DNA of 27,415 bases from a virus. Both the position numbers and the translations under genes were made by a program. The stretch lies in IMG/VR virus record IMGVR_UViG_3300042346_001544, positions 1-27,415 of that record. One strand, given 5' to 3'. Every line of letters starts with the position of its first letter. Position 1 is the stretch's first letter. Shown one piece after another: positions 13,798 through 21,551 of the stretch. The notes below the pieces were generated by a model. The model was not told where the DNA came from, ran no database searches, and saw only the letters and a list, made by a program, of their open reading frames with translations.

Positions 13798-15324
13798 TTA
13801 GAAGCCGAGATTCGATAGCGAAAAATCGGAGAACGAGCCAGTGGTCGGCGCTGGTGCGATCGGCTCAGCAGGTTCCTCGTCAACAGGGAGTTCGGTTAGC
13901 GGCGGAAGTCCTTGGTAGCCACGAATATCGTTGATGTCCTCCAGCGTCCACACGATGTTGCGTGCGGCAAGAAACTCTTCTGTTCGGCGCTGTTGCTCTT
14001 CGTACTCACGCTTGCGACGTACGGCGGCGGCACGCTCAGAGGTCATGTCGTTTAGGTGCTGGATCAGGCGAGCATTGCCGTCGGCACGTTCCTGCTTTTG
14101 TTCTTCGGTTTCACCTCGTTGCGGCGGGGTTGCCCACTTCAGGGCGACCATGCGAGCGAAGCGTAGATCGACCACGGTGCCTTCCTGAACTTTCCAGGTT
14201 TTCATCTTGCCTAGAAGCCAGTGCAAAAAGTCTTGCTGGTCAAGGTCAAGGTCGTTCAGGTGCTGAGCTAAGGCGGCTTTGCGATCGCGGTCAAGCGTGG
14301 CGCGGGTAGGAGCGCCGCTGGACATCATGCGTTCGCGGCGGCGGGTGGTCTCAATTTTGGCTAAGGCATAGGGGCTGAAGACCTGTTCGTCCGGACGATC
14401 TTGATCAATTTCGGGTGATAACCCGAAATTGGCTTGACGCTGGCTAGAGCTAGTTAAATCCATTTCTTGATTGCCCTCTTCAGGGTGTTCGGGTAAAGGC
14501 TGTAAGTGGGGATCTGATCGAGGTGGAATAGTCTCGACAGTTTGGGAAGCTTCTTTTGGAAATTCAAAATCGCTTTCCTCTTCCCCCCTTGGGGGGATAT
14601 AGGGGGGATATTCCTTAAGATCTATCCCTTTAAGATCTATTCCTTTATGGGTCTGTGGTGATCCGACCCCCCCCTCGGATTTGATCCGACCCCCCTTCGG
14701 ATTTGATCCGACCTCCGAATCGCCAAAATCGACCAATTTCGACGATCGATCACCAACAAATTCGGACAAAAAATCGGTCGATTTTTGATCCCAGTAGTGA
14801 ACCGAGATGATCGCGATCACCGACGGCTCACCCGGCACGGGGATGATGTGAATCATGTTGCGATCGCTCAATTCTCGTAGCGATCGCTTCACCGTACCGT
14901 CGGAGACATCACAAAATCGAATGATCTCCTTACGCGAGATCTGGCGCGGCTTCTTCGCGCACTGGCGAACGAGATAGCAGAACGTAGCAAAGGCATTATC
15001 GGACAAGCGGGCATCGTCGAGCTTCGCCGAAACGTAAAACGACAAGCGCCGTGAGATTGCCGTGGCCTGATGACGACCACGACCGGTCTTCTCGATCAAA
15101 CCGAGTTCGATTAGCCGACGATACGCGGCCTTAACCGCACCCGAGCCACGCCGAACCGCGATCGCTACATTGGCGATCGCCTCACTCATCACGCCGCGCC
15201 ACCCGTTCGTCCGACGGGAGATCTTTCCGAGGATACGCAACTCGAATGGTGATAATCCGAATTTCTCAATACCGGTAGGGACGAATGCACCGACGGGTAG
15301 GTCTGCCAGAAGTAGGTCTGTCAT
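13798..15324 (-). CDS. Replication initiator-like protein with two winged helices
   Basis: The 508-residue protein has an N-terminal winged-helix (about 20-95: SPFELRILGKISRRTNGWRG, IANVAIAV, AYRRLIELGLIEK) and a second one (about 105-165: FATFCYLVRQ, ISRKEIIRFCDVSDGTVKRS, LRELSDRN). A long low-complexity linker (170-330), rich in Asp, Glu, Pro and Ser, follows, then a Lys/Arg/Glu-rich helical region and a disordered Pro tail. The layout matches phage and plasmid initiators that bind origin repeats with N-terminal HTH units and load DnaB through the C-terminal part (compare lambda O). It sits directly upstream of dnaB on the same strand. Tandem repeats at 14617-14722 lie inside its coding region. 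The leader carries an unusual tetranucleotide tract and no visible Shine-Dalgarno. Confidence 0.65.
   Translation of the reverse strand: MTDLLLADLPVGAFVPTGIEKFGLSPFELRILGKISRRTNGWRGVMSEAIANVAIAVRRGSGAVKAAYRRLIELGLIEKTGRGRHQATAISRRLSFYVSAKLDDARLSDNAFATFCYLVRQCAKKPRQISRKEIIRFCDVSDGTVKRSLRELSDRNMIHIIPVPGEPSVIAIISVHYWDQKSTDFLSEFVGDRSSKLVDFGDSEVGSNPKGGRIKSEGGVGSPQTHKGIDLKGIDLKEYPPYIPPRGEEESDFEFPKEASQTVETIPPRSDPHLQPLPEHPEEGNQEMDLTSSSQRQANFGLSPEIDQDRPDEQVFSPYALAKIETTRRRERMMSSGAPTRATLDRDRKAALAQHLNDLDLDQQDFLHWLLGKMKTWKVQEGTVVDLRFARMVALKWATPPQRGETEEQKQERADGNARLIQHLNDMTSERAAAVRRKREYEEQQRRTEEFLAARNIVWTLEDINDIRGYQGLPPLTELPVDEEPAEPIAPAPTTGSFSDFSLSNLGF
14617..14722. repeat. Origin-like tandem repeats inside the initiator gene
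   Basis: Two 15-bp units AAGATCTATCCCTTT (14617-14631, and 14632-14646 with one change) are followed after 13 bases by three GATCCGACC-type units of 23, 22 and 18 bases (14660-14682, 14683-14704, 14705-14722). The first two of these are themselves dyads, ATCCGA and TCGGAT around a C run. Iterons lying within an initiator gene are how lambdoid origins are built. The linker they encode is low-complexity, so protein constraint there is weak. Confidence 0.6.
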
Positions 15325-15336
15325 GTTAATATTTGC

Positions 15337-15392
15337 TTAGTTAGTCAGTTAGTTTGTTTGTTTGTTTGTTTGTTTGTTTGTTTGTTCGTTCG
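15337..15392. repeat. TTTG tetranucleotide tract in the initiator leader
   Basis: Fourteen 4-base units run without a break: TTAG, TTAG, TCAG, TTAG, then eight exact TTTG, then two TTCG. The tract ends 12 bases upstream of the initiator ATG (15324, read on the minus strand as a CAAA repeat). Copy-number change would alter leader length, not frame. Confidence 0.9.
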
Positions 15393-15403
15393 TAGCTCGG
15401 CTC

Positions 15404-15423
15404 AGCTTTCTTGCTGGAAAGCT
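15404..15423. other. Stem-loop in the initiator leader
   Basis: AGCTTTC (15404-15410) pairs exactly with GAAAGCT (15417-15423) around a 6-base loop. With the terminator at 15467-15506 it would give a two-hairpin plus-strand RNA, opposite the 5' leader of the initiator. Confidence 0.55.
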
Positions 15424-15466
15424 TTGGGGAGTGGTGTTGAGCGAATCAATAAATTGAATAGACCTC

Positions 15467-15506
15467 GAATCCCTTGGAGCCCCACACTCTTCGGGATTCT
15501 TTTTTT
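15467..15506 (+). terminator. Plus-strand intrinsic terminator with no plus-strand gene before it
   Basis: GAATCCC (15467-15473) pairs with GGGATTC (15493-15499). Inside, GGAG (15476-15479) pairs with CTCT (15487-15490, one G-T pair) around 7 bases. Seven Ts follow (15500-15506). The T tract is on the plus strand only, yet the genes on both sides run on the minus strand. It therefore implies a plus-strand transcript antisense to the initiator leader, or is an unconventional end for the minus-strand gene whose stop is at 15505. Confidence 0.65.
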
Positions 15507-16347
15507 ATGCGATCGCCCGGAGATGTAGGTCTTGTCGGCGTTGCTGGTGCTCCGTCCAACCGGCCAGTAGCATCGCCGGTAATTCCGGGTTGTAAACCCC
15601 GACATTGACATTGCTGTCGCCATAATAAATCGCCTCCATCAGGATCAATAACAGGATTGTAGCGGAATAGTATTCCGGGTTGTCATGCTGTTCCTTGAGT
15701 TTTCCAAGAAGGCTCCATACGGAAACTGACTCTTCTCCCCGACGCACTGCGGTTTGAAGCTTTCTTTCGTTCCGCTCAATCAAGCGAACTATTTTTTGGC
15801 GAGTTTTCGGATCATCACACCGCACCATCTGGTCTCGCTGCTCTGCGATCGCCTGCGAAAGCAGACCCTCTGTTTCTTTGGCGTTTGAGATTCGTTGCTC
15901 AATGTTTTGTTCAACCTCAAGCGTGATCGCCCGATCGATCGCCGCAAAGATGATGTGGTTGACATTGCCGACGTACTTCGTTCCCAGGCTCGCTGGGGCT
16001 TTCTTCGCGATGTAGCGACCGAGGACGTCGCTGCCGACATTAGCGGAGACGAGCGACCACGAATTCTTGCCCCCAACCCGCACCGCTTCGACCTTCTCGA
16101 TCCAAGGAAGGCACATAGAACTTGGTGTTCGAGACCAAAATGACGACTCCGGGCAATGCAGCTCACCAGCTCTTGACGCGCTGGCGATCGCGCCTTTAGC
16201 CAAGCTAGCAAAGGCGCTTGACGCTGTACCGCTACCGAGATAGCGACAAGCCAGGTCTACCATCAATCGCGGCGCTTTTACCGAAAAAACGTACTCATCC
16301 GACTCTTTTGTCATGACTGTTTCTGCTTTTTTTGTGGACATGTCCAT
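15505..16347 (-). CDS. Hypothetical protein, 280 aa
   Basis: The ATG at 16347 (or 16341) begins a 280-residue protein I cannot assign. It has a beta-like N-terminal part (SDEYVFSVKAPRLMVDLAC), a Ser/Ala-rich helix (SSAFASLAKGAIASASRAG), a central helical part (NVNHIIFAAIDRAITLEVEQ), and a Lys/Arg/Glu-rich coil (RQKIVRLIERNERKLQ). A hydrophobic stretch (YSATILLLILMEAIYY) is near the C-terminus. It precedes the initiator on the same strand and could regulate it. A good promoter lies directly before the ATG. The in-frame TTG at 16377 coincides with the -35 box and is rejected as start. Confidence 0.7.
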   Translation of the reverse strand: MDMSTKKAETVMTKESDEYVFSVKAPRLMVDLACRYLGSGTASSAFASLAKGAIASASRAGELHCPESSFWSRTPSSMCLPWIEKVEAVRVGGKNSWSLVSANVGSDVLGRYIAKKAPASLGTKYVGNVNHIIFAAIDRAITLEVEQNIEQRISNAKETEGLLSQAIAEQRDQMVRCDDPKTRQKIVRLIERNERKLQTAVRRGEESVSVWSLLGKLKEQHDNPEYYSATILLLILMEAIYYGDSNVNVGVYNPELPAMLLAGWTEHQQRRQDLHLRAIA

Positions 16348-16348
16348 A

Positions 16349-16377
16349 AGTTTACCGACAAAATACTGGTATGTCAA
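16349..16377 (-). promoter_or_regulatory. Sigma70-type promoter, possibly leaderless
   Basis: Read on the minus strand, TTGACA (16377-16372) is followed by a 17-base spacer and TAAACT (16354-16349). Transcription would start about 6-7 bases further, at or beyond the first ATG (16347) and next to the second (16341), so the mRNA could be leaderless. A small dyad (ATAC..GTAT, 16363-16372) lies in the spacer. Confidence 0.55.
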
Positions 16378-16382
16378 TATTT

Positions 16383-16458
16383 GGGAATAGTTTTTGGTTT
16401 GCTCTTTTGTTTTGGTTTTTTCATTAAGGAGTGGTTGCCTCTCGGTAATGCTATTCCC
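16383..16458. promoter_or_regulatory. 8-bp inverted repeat between divergent genes
   Basis: GGGAATAG (16383-16390) and CTATTCCC (16451-16458) are exact reverse complements, 60 bases apart, in the 178-bp gap between the divergent genes at 16347 and 16526. The spacing would let one protein bind both sites and loop the DNA. Length 8 can arise by chance. Confidence 0.35.
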
Positions 16459-16525
16459 TCCCGTGTTTTCTCGGTTGCGAATCTCTAGAATGATGTAGTA
16501 TTAGTGCAGCAAAAAGGTGTTTTTT

Positions 16526-17545
16526 ATGGTTGCAATTTTTCCAGTGCCAGACCTGAAGCCGGATACACGGACGATCTACGGCGAATCCCCCGGATGTCTT
16601 CGCATTTCTTCTCCTACGCCAAAGTTCGTACTCGCCTGCCTCGTCGATGCCATGTTCGCTGCGACGGGAATGGATCGCCGCAATTTTTACTTATTTGGAC
16701 TTAATAGCCAAACGGTATCGAAATGGTTAGCAGGAAAGGTTGAATCTATCCAGATTCAGTCGCGGGTAATGCTTAACCTAATCTTTGGTTTAACAGACCA
16801 AGAACTGGAAGACTTGATGTTTTCGACTGGTGCTTTTGATGGTATCGCTGAGTCGCTTTCTTATCAGCCGTTCTTGCCGTACGAAACGGGGCCAGTCTCA
16901 ATACCACGCCCAGACGAATCAGTATTAGATCGGTGTATGGCGTACCGACGAGAAATGGAATTGCCTGTCGTTCATAAGATGTCGGACATTTCACCGGAAC
17001 GAATAGTCGAGTGTATCGGTAAGGTGAACGAACTGCGTAACATGGTGGGTCGCTTAGTGATCCACCATGCCCCGTACCTGACTTGGGACGATCGGATTAA
17101 GTTTTTCCTTCAAGGGTTGCCGCTTGAACAGAAGCTGGAAGCCCAGTTCCTACTGGCTGAGGCAACAACTCGAGAAGTAGCGGCCTTGCGGGACACGGAA
17201 GCAATGCTTAGCGCGATCCAGTCGGGAGTGCTAGTCGAACCGGTAGTAACCAAAGAAGACGTGTATTTTTTACCTGAAGACTTTGTCTCTGAGCTAAAAG
17301 CCTCTGGTGCGGTATCTAGCCTTCAGGCGATGTTCGGCTTAACCGAAGAAGAGTTGGCGGGGCTAATCCCGGAAGATGATCAACCCCATCGGCTGCCAGC
17401 ATCTTGGATCAAGAAAATCGATGGTGAGGTTGTCTTGAACCAAGAGACTGATGCCGATCGCAAGTTCCAGATTCTGTGCGTTGTGGCGCGACGCAACCCT
17501 GACCAGGCTTGGGCGTCGATCTTGGAGCAGGGGGGGGAGGTTTAG
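16526..17545 (+). CDS. Putative HTH-containing regulator, 339 aa
   Basis: The start is taken as ATG 16526, with AAAAAGG 10 bases upstream; a GTG at 16517 in frame is the alternative. Residues 40-95 include FVLACLVDAMFAATGMDRRN, then NSQTVSKWLAGKVESIQIQ, resembling a XRE-like helix-turn-helix with SKWLAGK as recognition helix, then a helical LNLIFGLTDQELEDLMF. The rest is acidic and helical, with several Asp/Glu-rich turns and a repeat-like LTDQELEDLM / LTEEELAGLI pair. The family is unknown. Being divergent from the 280-aa gene across a dyad, it may control that gene and the replication block, but this is inference. Confidence 0.65.
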   Translation: MVAIFPVPDLKPDTRTIYGESPGCLRISSPTPKFVLACLVDAMFAATGMDRRNFYLFGLNSQTVSKWLAGKVESIQIQSRVMLNLIFGLTDQELEDLMFSTGAFDGIAESLSYQPFLPYETGPVSIPRPDESVLDRCMAYRREMELPVVHKMSDISPERIVECIGKVNELRNMVGRLVIHHAPYLTWDDRIKFFLQGLPLEQKLEAQFLLAEATTREVAALRDTEAMLSAIQSGVLVEPVVTKEDVYFLPEDFVSELKASGAVSSLQAMFGLTEEELAGLIPEDDQPHRLPASWIKKIDGEVVLNQETDADRKFQILCVVARRNPDQAWASILEQGGEV

Positions 17546-17772
17546 CCTGCCTTGATAAGGCAGTAGCTATCGGATGTCTGAATGACGATCCCTTTGATTT
17601 GTTCTTGCTGAGCGTAAGTTCTGAGGTCGTCCCACGATCGAAGAAGAAAGGCTCCCAGTTTGAGTCGATCTTCGAGGCTCTTTGGATCGGTTAGGATCGT
17701 GAGTGTCCCGTCGTGCAGTACCGGGGTAAGATATCCCGGAAACCCAGAAAGAAGCGAGCATGGCAAGGGCAT
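17542..17772 (-). CDS. Small hypothetical protein, 76 aa
   Basis: The frame starts at the ATG 17772 and encodes PLPCSLLSGFPGYLTPVLHD, a Lys/Asp middle (TDPKSLEDRLKLGAFLL), and a Gln/Glu-rich end with IKGIVIQTSDSY. The balance is that of a folded alpha/beta protein. No family recognised. Its stop overlaps the convergent stop at 17545 by 4 bases, so only the minus-strand reading gives this frame. The next 146 bases up to 17918 are AT-rich and hold no gene. Confidence 0.5.
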   Translation of the reverse strand: MPLPCSLLSGFPGYLTPVLHDGTLTILTDPKSLEDRLKLGAFLLRSWDDLRTYAQQEQIKGIVIQTSDSYCLIKAG

Positions 17773-17918
17773 GTTTTAGGGTTTATTGAGTGAGTGTTTT
17801 TGTTTGATAGGTGCAGATCCCTATGCAACCTTTTAAATTTTAGTCGCAGGAATACTCTTGTTTAGATCGGAATGGTCTTTCGGCGCGATAATAGAAATCG
17901 TCCCACGCGGGTGCCCGA

Positions 17919-18413
17919 GTGACCGTCATTGATCACGGCTTTGAACGATTACTGTTAGTGGTGCCCGCTGATGGGATGCCCCTGATTCGTCAGGCGCTTA
18001 ACGCGATCGTCGAAGAGTGTGGCGGATCGGAATCAACAAGAGCGGTACGTGAAGGATGCGCCTTGTTGTTGTTGGCCGCCGATTATCTTGCCGGACTTCC
18101 GCACCCTGTTGTCTCCTTGCATGATTTACCTATGGCTGGCTTGAACTTACCGAAAAACCTGTCAAAAGAAACGACAGATGCCGAGCTAGCGGTGTTTTTC
18201 TACAAGTGTGCCGAGCGAGCGGATTGCGATCCGGCGGTCTGGCTCAGTCAGAAAGCGATCGGTATCGCGATCGCGGAAGACCCTGTGCTGTCTCAGAAGC
18301 ACCAGCTCGCTGAAGCCGAGAAGGAAGCTCAGGCAGCAAAACAGCAGGTAGCAGAGCTTTTGGCGCAAATGGAAGCCATGAAGCAGGAGCTAGACCAGAT
18401 CAAACAATCTTGA
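17919..18413 (+). CDS. Hypothetical protein with C-terminal coiled coil
   Basis: A GTG at 17919 gives 164 residues. Residues 1-115 mix hydrophobic helices (LLLVVPADGMPLIRQALNAI, GCALLLLAADYLAGL), while 125-164 (HQLAEAEKEAQAAKQQVAEL, AQMEAMKQELDQI) form a clear coiled coil, suggesting self-association. No family recognised. It is followed by a terminator and then by the phage-like gene at 18489. Confidence 0.6.
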   Translation: MTVIDHGFERLLLVVPADGMPLIRQALNAIVEECGGSESTRAVREGCALLLLAADYLAGLPHPVVSLHDLPMAGLNLPKNLSKETTDAELAVFFYKCAERADCDPAVWLSQKAIGIAIAEDPVLSQKHQLAEAEKEAQAAKQQVAELLAQMEAMKQELDQIKQS

Positions 18414-18452
18414 CGCAACCTTGCAACTTGATAACGGTAACCCCGGCAGGGA

Positions 18453-18484
18453 ACGGCAACCATAGGGTTGTCGTTTTTGTTTTT
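18453..18484 (+). terminator. Terminator or attenuator just before the 18489 gene
   Basis: ACGGCAACC (18453-18461) pairs with GGTTGTCGT (18466-18474), one G-T pair and a 4-base loop, followed by TTTTTGTTTTT to 18484. The ATG at 18489 is only 4 bases further on, so the hairpin either ends the upstream unit or attenuates the next gene. Confidence 0.6.
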
Positions 18485-18488
18485 CGCT

Positions 18489-18983
18489 ATGGCTAGCTTT
18501 CCGGTTGTATCGTCAGTCACGGGCTTAAACATTCATTTCGCTAGCGAAGGTGATGGCTCGACTGGCGATCCACTTGCGCCACACCGGTCTATCCGGCTGG
18601 GGACTGATCTCGTCTCAGCAGCGAACCCGTTCCCGGTGACGATCGCTGGGTCTACTTCTGGTGTTCAGTTTTTTGAGGAGACACAGCTAACCGCACCAGG
18701 AGCTACGACGGGACGCAACGTGGCTGGTGCAACGATGCTTCAGTTCCTAATCACAGCAATCGGTATTGCCGGTGGTAGCGCTACGGTCGTCGGCGAGGTC
18801 TCGCATAACGGCTCAGCCTGGTTCCCGCTAACCGAACCATACGTCCTCAGTCCTAGCACCGTGGATTCAAACTCCCGTGACACAATCTCTTACGGCTTGT
18901 TGATGCCGCTGTCGTGGGTGCGGTTTCGCTTGATATCCGTTACAGGAGACCCATTCTTGGATGTGGTTACGGTGGTGAAATAA
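18489..18983 (+). CDS. Phage-like beta-rich structural protein candidate
   Basis: The ATG at 18489 begins 164 residues with few charges and many Thr, Ser, Val and Gly. Alternating strands include ATMLQFLITAIGIAGGSATV, VVGEVSHNGSAWFPL and SWVRFRLISVTGDPF, ending in DVVTVVK. The pattern (measure an effect, compare a sample, report a deviation) is typical of phage minor structural or virion surface proteins with a jelly-roll-like fold. The family is not certain. It is the third virion-like gene besides those at 1-1930, though it stands apart from them. A TTG start at 18468 would run through the terminator hairpin and is not preferred. Confidence 0.55.
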   Translation: MASFPVVSSVTGLNIHFASEGDGSTGDPLAPHRSIRLGTDLVSAANPFPVTIAGSTSGVQFFEETQLTAPGATTGRNVAGATMLQFLITAIGIAGGSATVVGEVSHNGSAWFPLTEPYVLSPSTVDSNSRDTISYGLLMPLSWVRFRLISVTGDPFLDVVTVVK

Positions 18984-19101
18984 GACCGCGCAATATTGCA
19001 ACTTGCTTTGGTTGGTGGATCGTGACGCTTGAGAGAATGGGTCGGTGCTGCTTTGGTCGGGGCGCATCTCCAGTTGCCAACCTTTGCTTGCGGAGATTTT
19101 C

Positions 19102-19872
19102 ATGTTTCTTAGTTCACGCCAGATTGCGACACTGTCCACCCCGATCGGCGTGGGGTGCTTGATCTTTGCTGGCGCTGCGTTCTTCCAAGATCCCGAAGAC
19201 TGGGATCGGTTTGGTTATTTTTGGGCGAACCAGGATTTGTTTGGTCTGGCCTGCTTTATCTGGGCGATCGTTGCTTTTTTGTTGCGCTGGCAGCAGCAGG
19301 AACACCCCGAGATTTGGTCGGCATTCCTGATGGTTTCCGGAACAGCTTACGGTGCGTTTGCGGCGGCATTTGCATTTCAAGGGAGTATCACTGGGGTTAA
19401 ATGGGGCTTGACCTGCGCGTTGTTTTGCTGCGAAGTAAACGAACTTCACGCCATCATCTCGCGACTGAAGCTTGGCGATAAATTTGAGCAAACATCTCGA
19501 TCGCGCAACCTTCAGAGAGCGTCCCAAGCGTGGTTGCTTTTTGTCCTAGGGCTTGGGGTCGCACTGGTGCTCAGCGGCCACGGTTCCATTCCGTGGCAAT
19601 CCCTCGCCAGTGGTTTATCCTTGCTGGCGGGTGTTGGTACCGCCGCAACGAAGATGTACGACACCTACCAAAAAATCGCGATCGCTGCCACCCCGAAAGG
19701 TGAAGACCGCTTACCACCAATCCCCATCCCGATCCAAGCCTTGGCAGAGGTGAACAGCTCGTTGCAGTCCGAGCTGGAGTTCAAGTCGGCGGAGATTACG
19801 CGATTGCGCGAGACCATCGTTCGTATTCGTTCCCGTCTAGCCCCTGAAGAAAACACCGAACTGCCTTATTAG
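19102..19872 (+). CDS. Multi-pass membrane protein
   Basis: The ATG 19102 has GGAG at 19092-19095; the longer frame from 19045 lacks a signal. The 256 residues contain five or six hydrophobic helices, including IGVGCLIFAGAAFF, LFGLACFIWAIVAFLL, FLMVSGTAYGAFAAAFAF, WLLFVLGLGVALVLSG and SLLAGVGTAAT. A soluble C-terminal tail follows with a coiled-coil-like EVNSSLQSELEFKSAEITRL. I cannot name the family. It lies just before the GGDEF-EAL gene (20 bases between) and may be co-transcribed and functionally linked to it. Confidence 0.65.
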   Translation: MFLSSRQIATLSTPIGVGCLIFAGAAFFQDPEDWDRFGYFWANQDLFGLACFIWAIVAFLLRWQQQEHPEIWSAFLMVSGTAYGAFAAAFAFQGSITGVKWGLTCALFCCEVNELHAIISRLKLGDKFEQTSRSRNLQRASQAWLLFVLGLGVALVLSGHGSIPWQSLASGLSLLAGVGTAATKMYDTYQKIAIAATPKGEDRLPPIPIPIQALAEVNSSLQSELEFKSAEITRLRETIVRIRSRLAPEENTELPY

Positions 19873-19892
19873 CCATCTACCGCCAAACTATC

Positions 19893-21551
19893 GTGATCTT
19901 CCTTTTTTGTGCTCACAAAATCCTTGCTCAGATATTTTCTGCTGCCCCGATCGGGCTTGCGACGCTACGCCGATCAGCGAATAGCACCGACCTTGTGTGG
20001 CGACGGTGTTCGCAGTTTGGCAAGGAGGATCTAGGCTTCGATCCGGTCGGGCAGTCACTAAAGTTGACACATCCATCGGGGTGGGAAGATCGCATCCAGC
20101 GATTCATTGAGGTACTGGATACCGGGATACCTATACTGCGTGAGACGGTCTCCTATTGTGATACTTTCACCGGGATTGAACGATCGTGCGTTCTCTCCTT
20201 GTTGCGGCTTGACTGGAATACCGCGTTGATGTGCTGGGTGGATGTCACGATCGAGCATAAAGCAGCAGCGGAGATCGCTGCGGCACGAGATTTGCTTAAG
20301 GCCGAAATCGAGACGGACGCCCTAACCGGGGCCGGTAGTCGAGCAAAACTGAAAGCCTTGGTTCGGTACGGTGAACCTCCGGTCGGGACGATCGCGATCG
20401 ACCTAAACCGTTTTAAGTCAATCAATGATGGTATCGGGCACAACGCGGGTGACGAGTTACTACGATCCGTCGCAGCACGGCTGCAATCCCGGCTTTCCCC
20501 GCACGAACACCTCTTCCGCCCAGCGGGGGATGAGTTCATAATCCTGATCCAGTCACCAGAAAAGCCCGAACTACAGCTTGCACGAGCGGAATCGATCGTC
20601 TCGGTCTTGGAAGAGCCGTTCTGGATTGATCGCCATGAAGTGCGGATTTCAGCTTCAGCGGGCGTCGCCAACCATAGCGCGGGCGATCTCGAATCACAGC
20701 TTGCCGCAGCCGATCGTGCCATGTACGTCGCCAAGCATTCAGCTCGTGGGCATAATGCTTGCAGCCTTTGGTCGGAAGAACTAGTCGAGGTAAACCGAGA
20801 AAAGCAGCGGATCTCGATCGACCTACGCCGCGCGGTCGCAACTTGCGAGGAGTTTGAGCTGTTTTATCAACCGGTCGTGTCGCTTTTAACGAAGAAACCG
20901 GTTGGCGTTGAAGCGTTGCTGCGCTGGAATTCACCAACATTAGGGGCGGTGCCGCCGGGTGTCTTCATCCCGCTAGCAGAAGCTTCTGGCGAGATTTACG
21001 AAATCTCTGAATGGGTACTGAAGCGAGCCATCCTTCAATCGAAAGCCTGGGGAGAGCGCTTTGAGATTGCTGTAAACCTTTCCCCGTGGGACTTAGAACG
21101 CAAGGGGTTTCGCGATCGGTTGCTTACCTTGTGCGACAACGTGGGTATCTCGCCTAGTTCGATCGCTTTAGAGATTACGGAGCGGGCGGTGCAATCGGAT
21201 TTATCGCATTTCGAGTCGGTACTAACGTCCCTAGCGGAATGCCGAATCTTCCTGAAACTCGACGACTTTGGTACCGGCGATTCTGGTGTTGCACGGATCG
21301 CTTCTGCTATCCCGTGGCATGAAATCAAGTTTGATCGAACACTTCTTCCTACCTCAAACATGGATGAGCGGCGGGTTGATGTTTGTTGTGGGCTGATCGC
21401 GCTGTGCGATCGCCTGGACATTTCGACCTTAGCGGAGGGCGTCGAAACCAAAGAGCAGGCCGATCTATGCCGTCATCTTGGTTTCGATACCGCTCAGGGC
21501 TACTATTTTTCTCGCCCCATGCCAGCTCACGAAATCGAGCTAGACCTTTGA
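19893..21551 (+). CDS. GGDEF-EAL protein, cyclic di-GMP turnover
   Basis: The GTG start gives 552 residues. Residues 10-125 look like a PAS-type sensor (IFSAAPIGLATLRR). The GGDEF domain follows with DALTG at 142-146 and the signature changed to AGDEF (211-215). The EAL domain (about 320-545) keeps every catalytic residue I can place: EALL (E340), the Asn of NLSPWDLE, the Glu of EITERA, the two Asp of LDDFGTG, the Lys of IKFDR, the Glu of AEGVE and the Gln of QGYYFSRP. The likely net activity is c-di-GMP hydrolysis, with the GGDEF part acting as regulator or weak cyclase. Being on a mobile element is unusual; it could alter host motility or biofilm. The 3' end overlaps the convergent gene by 25 bases. 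Confidence 0.88.
   Translation: MIFLFCAHKILAQIFSAAPIGLATLRRSANSTDLVWRRCSQFGKEDLGFDPVGQSLKLTHPSGWEDRIQRFIEVLDTGIPILRETVSYCDTFTGIERSCVLSLLRLDWNTALMCWVDVTIEHKAAAEIAAARDLLKAEIETDALTGAGSRAKLKALVRYGEPPVGTIAIDLNRFKSINDGIGHNAGDELLRSVAARLQSRLSPHEHLFRPAGDEFIILIQSPEKPELQLARAESIVSVLEEPFWIDRHEVRISASAGVANHSAGDLESQLAAADRAMYVAKHSARGHNACSLWSEELVEVNREKQRISIDLRRAVATCEEFELFYQPVVSLLTKKPVGVEALLRWNSPTLGAVPPGVFIPLAEASGEIYEISEWVLKRAILQSKAWGERFEIAVNLSPWDLERKGFRDRLLTLCDNVGISPSSIALEITERAVQSDLSHFESVLTSLAECRIFLKLDDFGTGDSGVARIASAIPWHEIKFDRTLLPTSNMDERRVDVCCGLIALCDRLDISTLAEGVETKEQADLCRHLGFDTAQGYYFSRPMPAHEIELDL

Noticed and set aside
14580-14722. G-quadruplex in the G runs of the initiator gene
   Set aside because: Several G/C runs exist, but the spacing does not give four regular G-tracts close together; the repeats are better explained as iterons.
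15337-15392. CRISPR-like repeat
   Set aside because: Units are only 4 bases with no spacers; it is a simple tandem tract.
16475-16503. Plus-strand promoter TTGCGA-17-GTATTA before the 16526 gene
   Set aside because: Both boxes are weak matches, so I do not list it as a feature.
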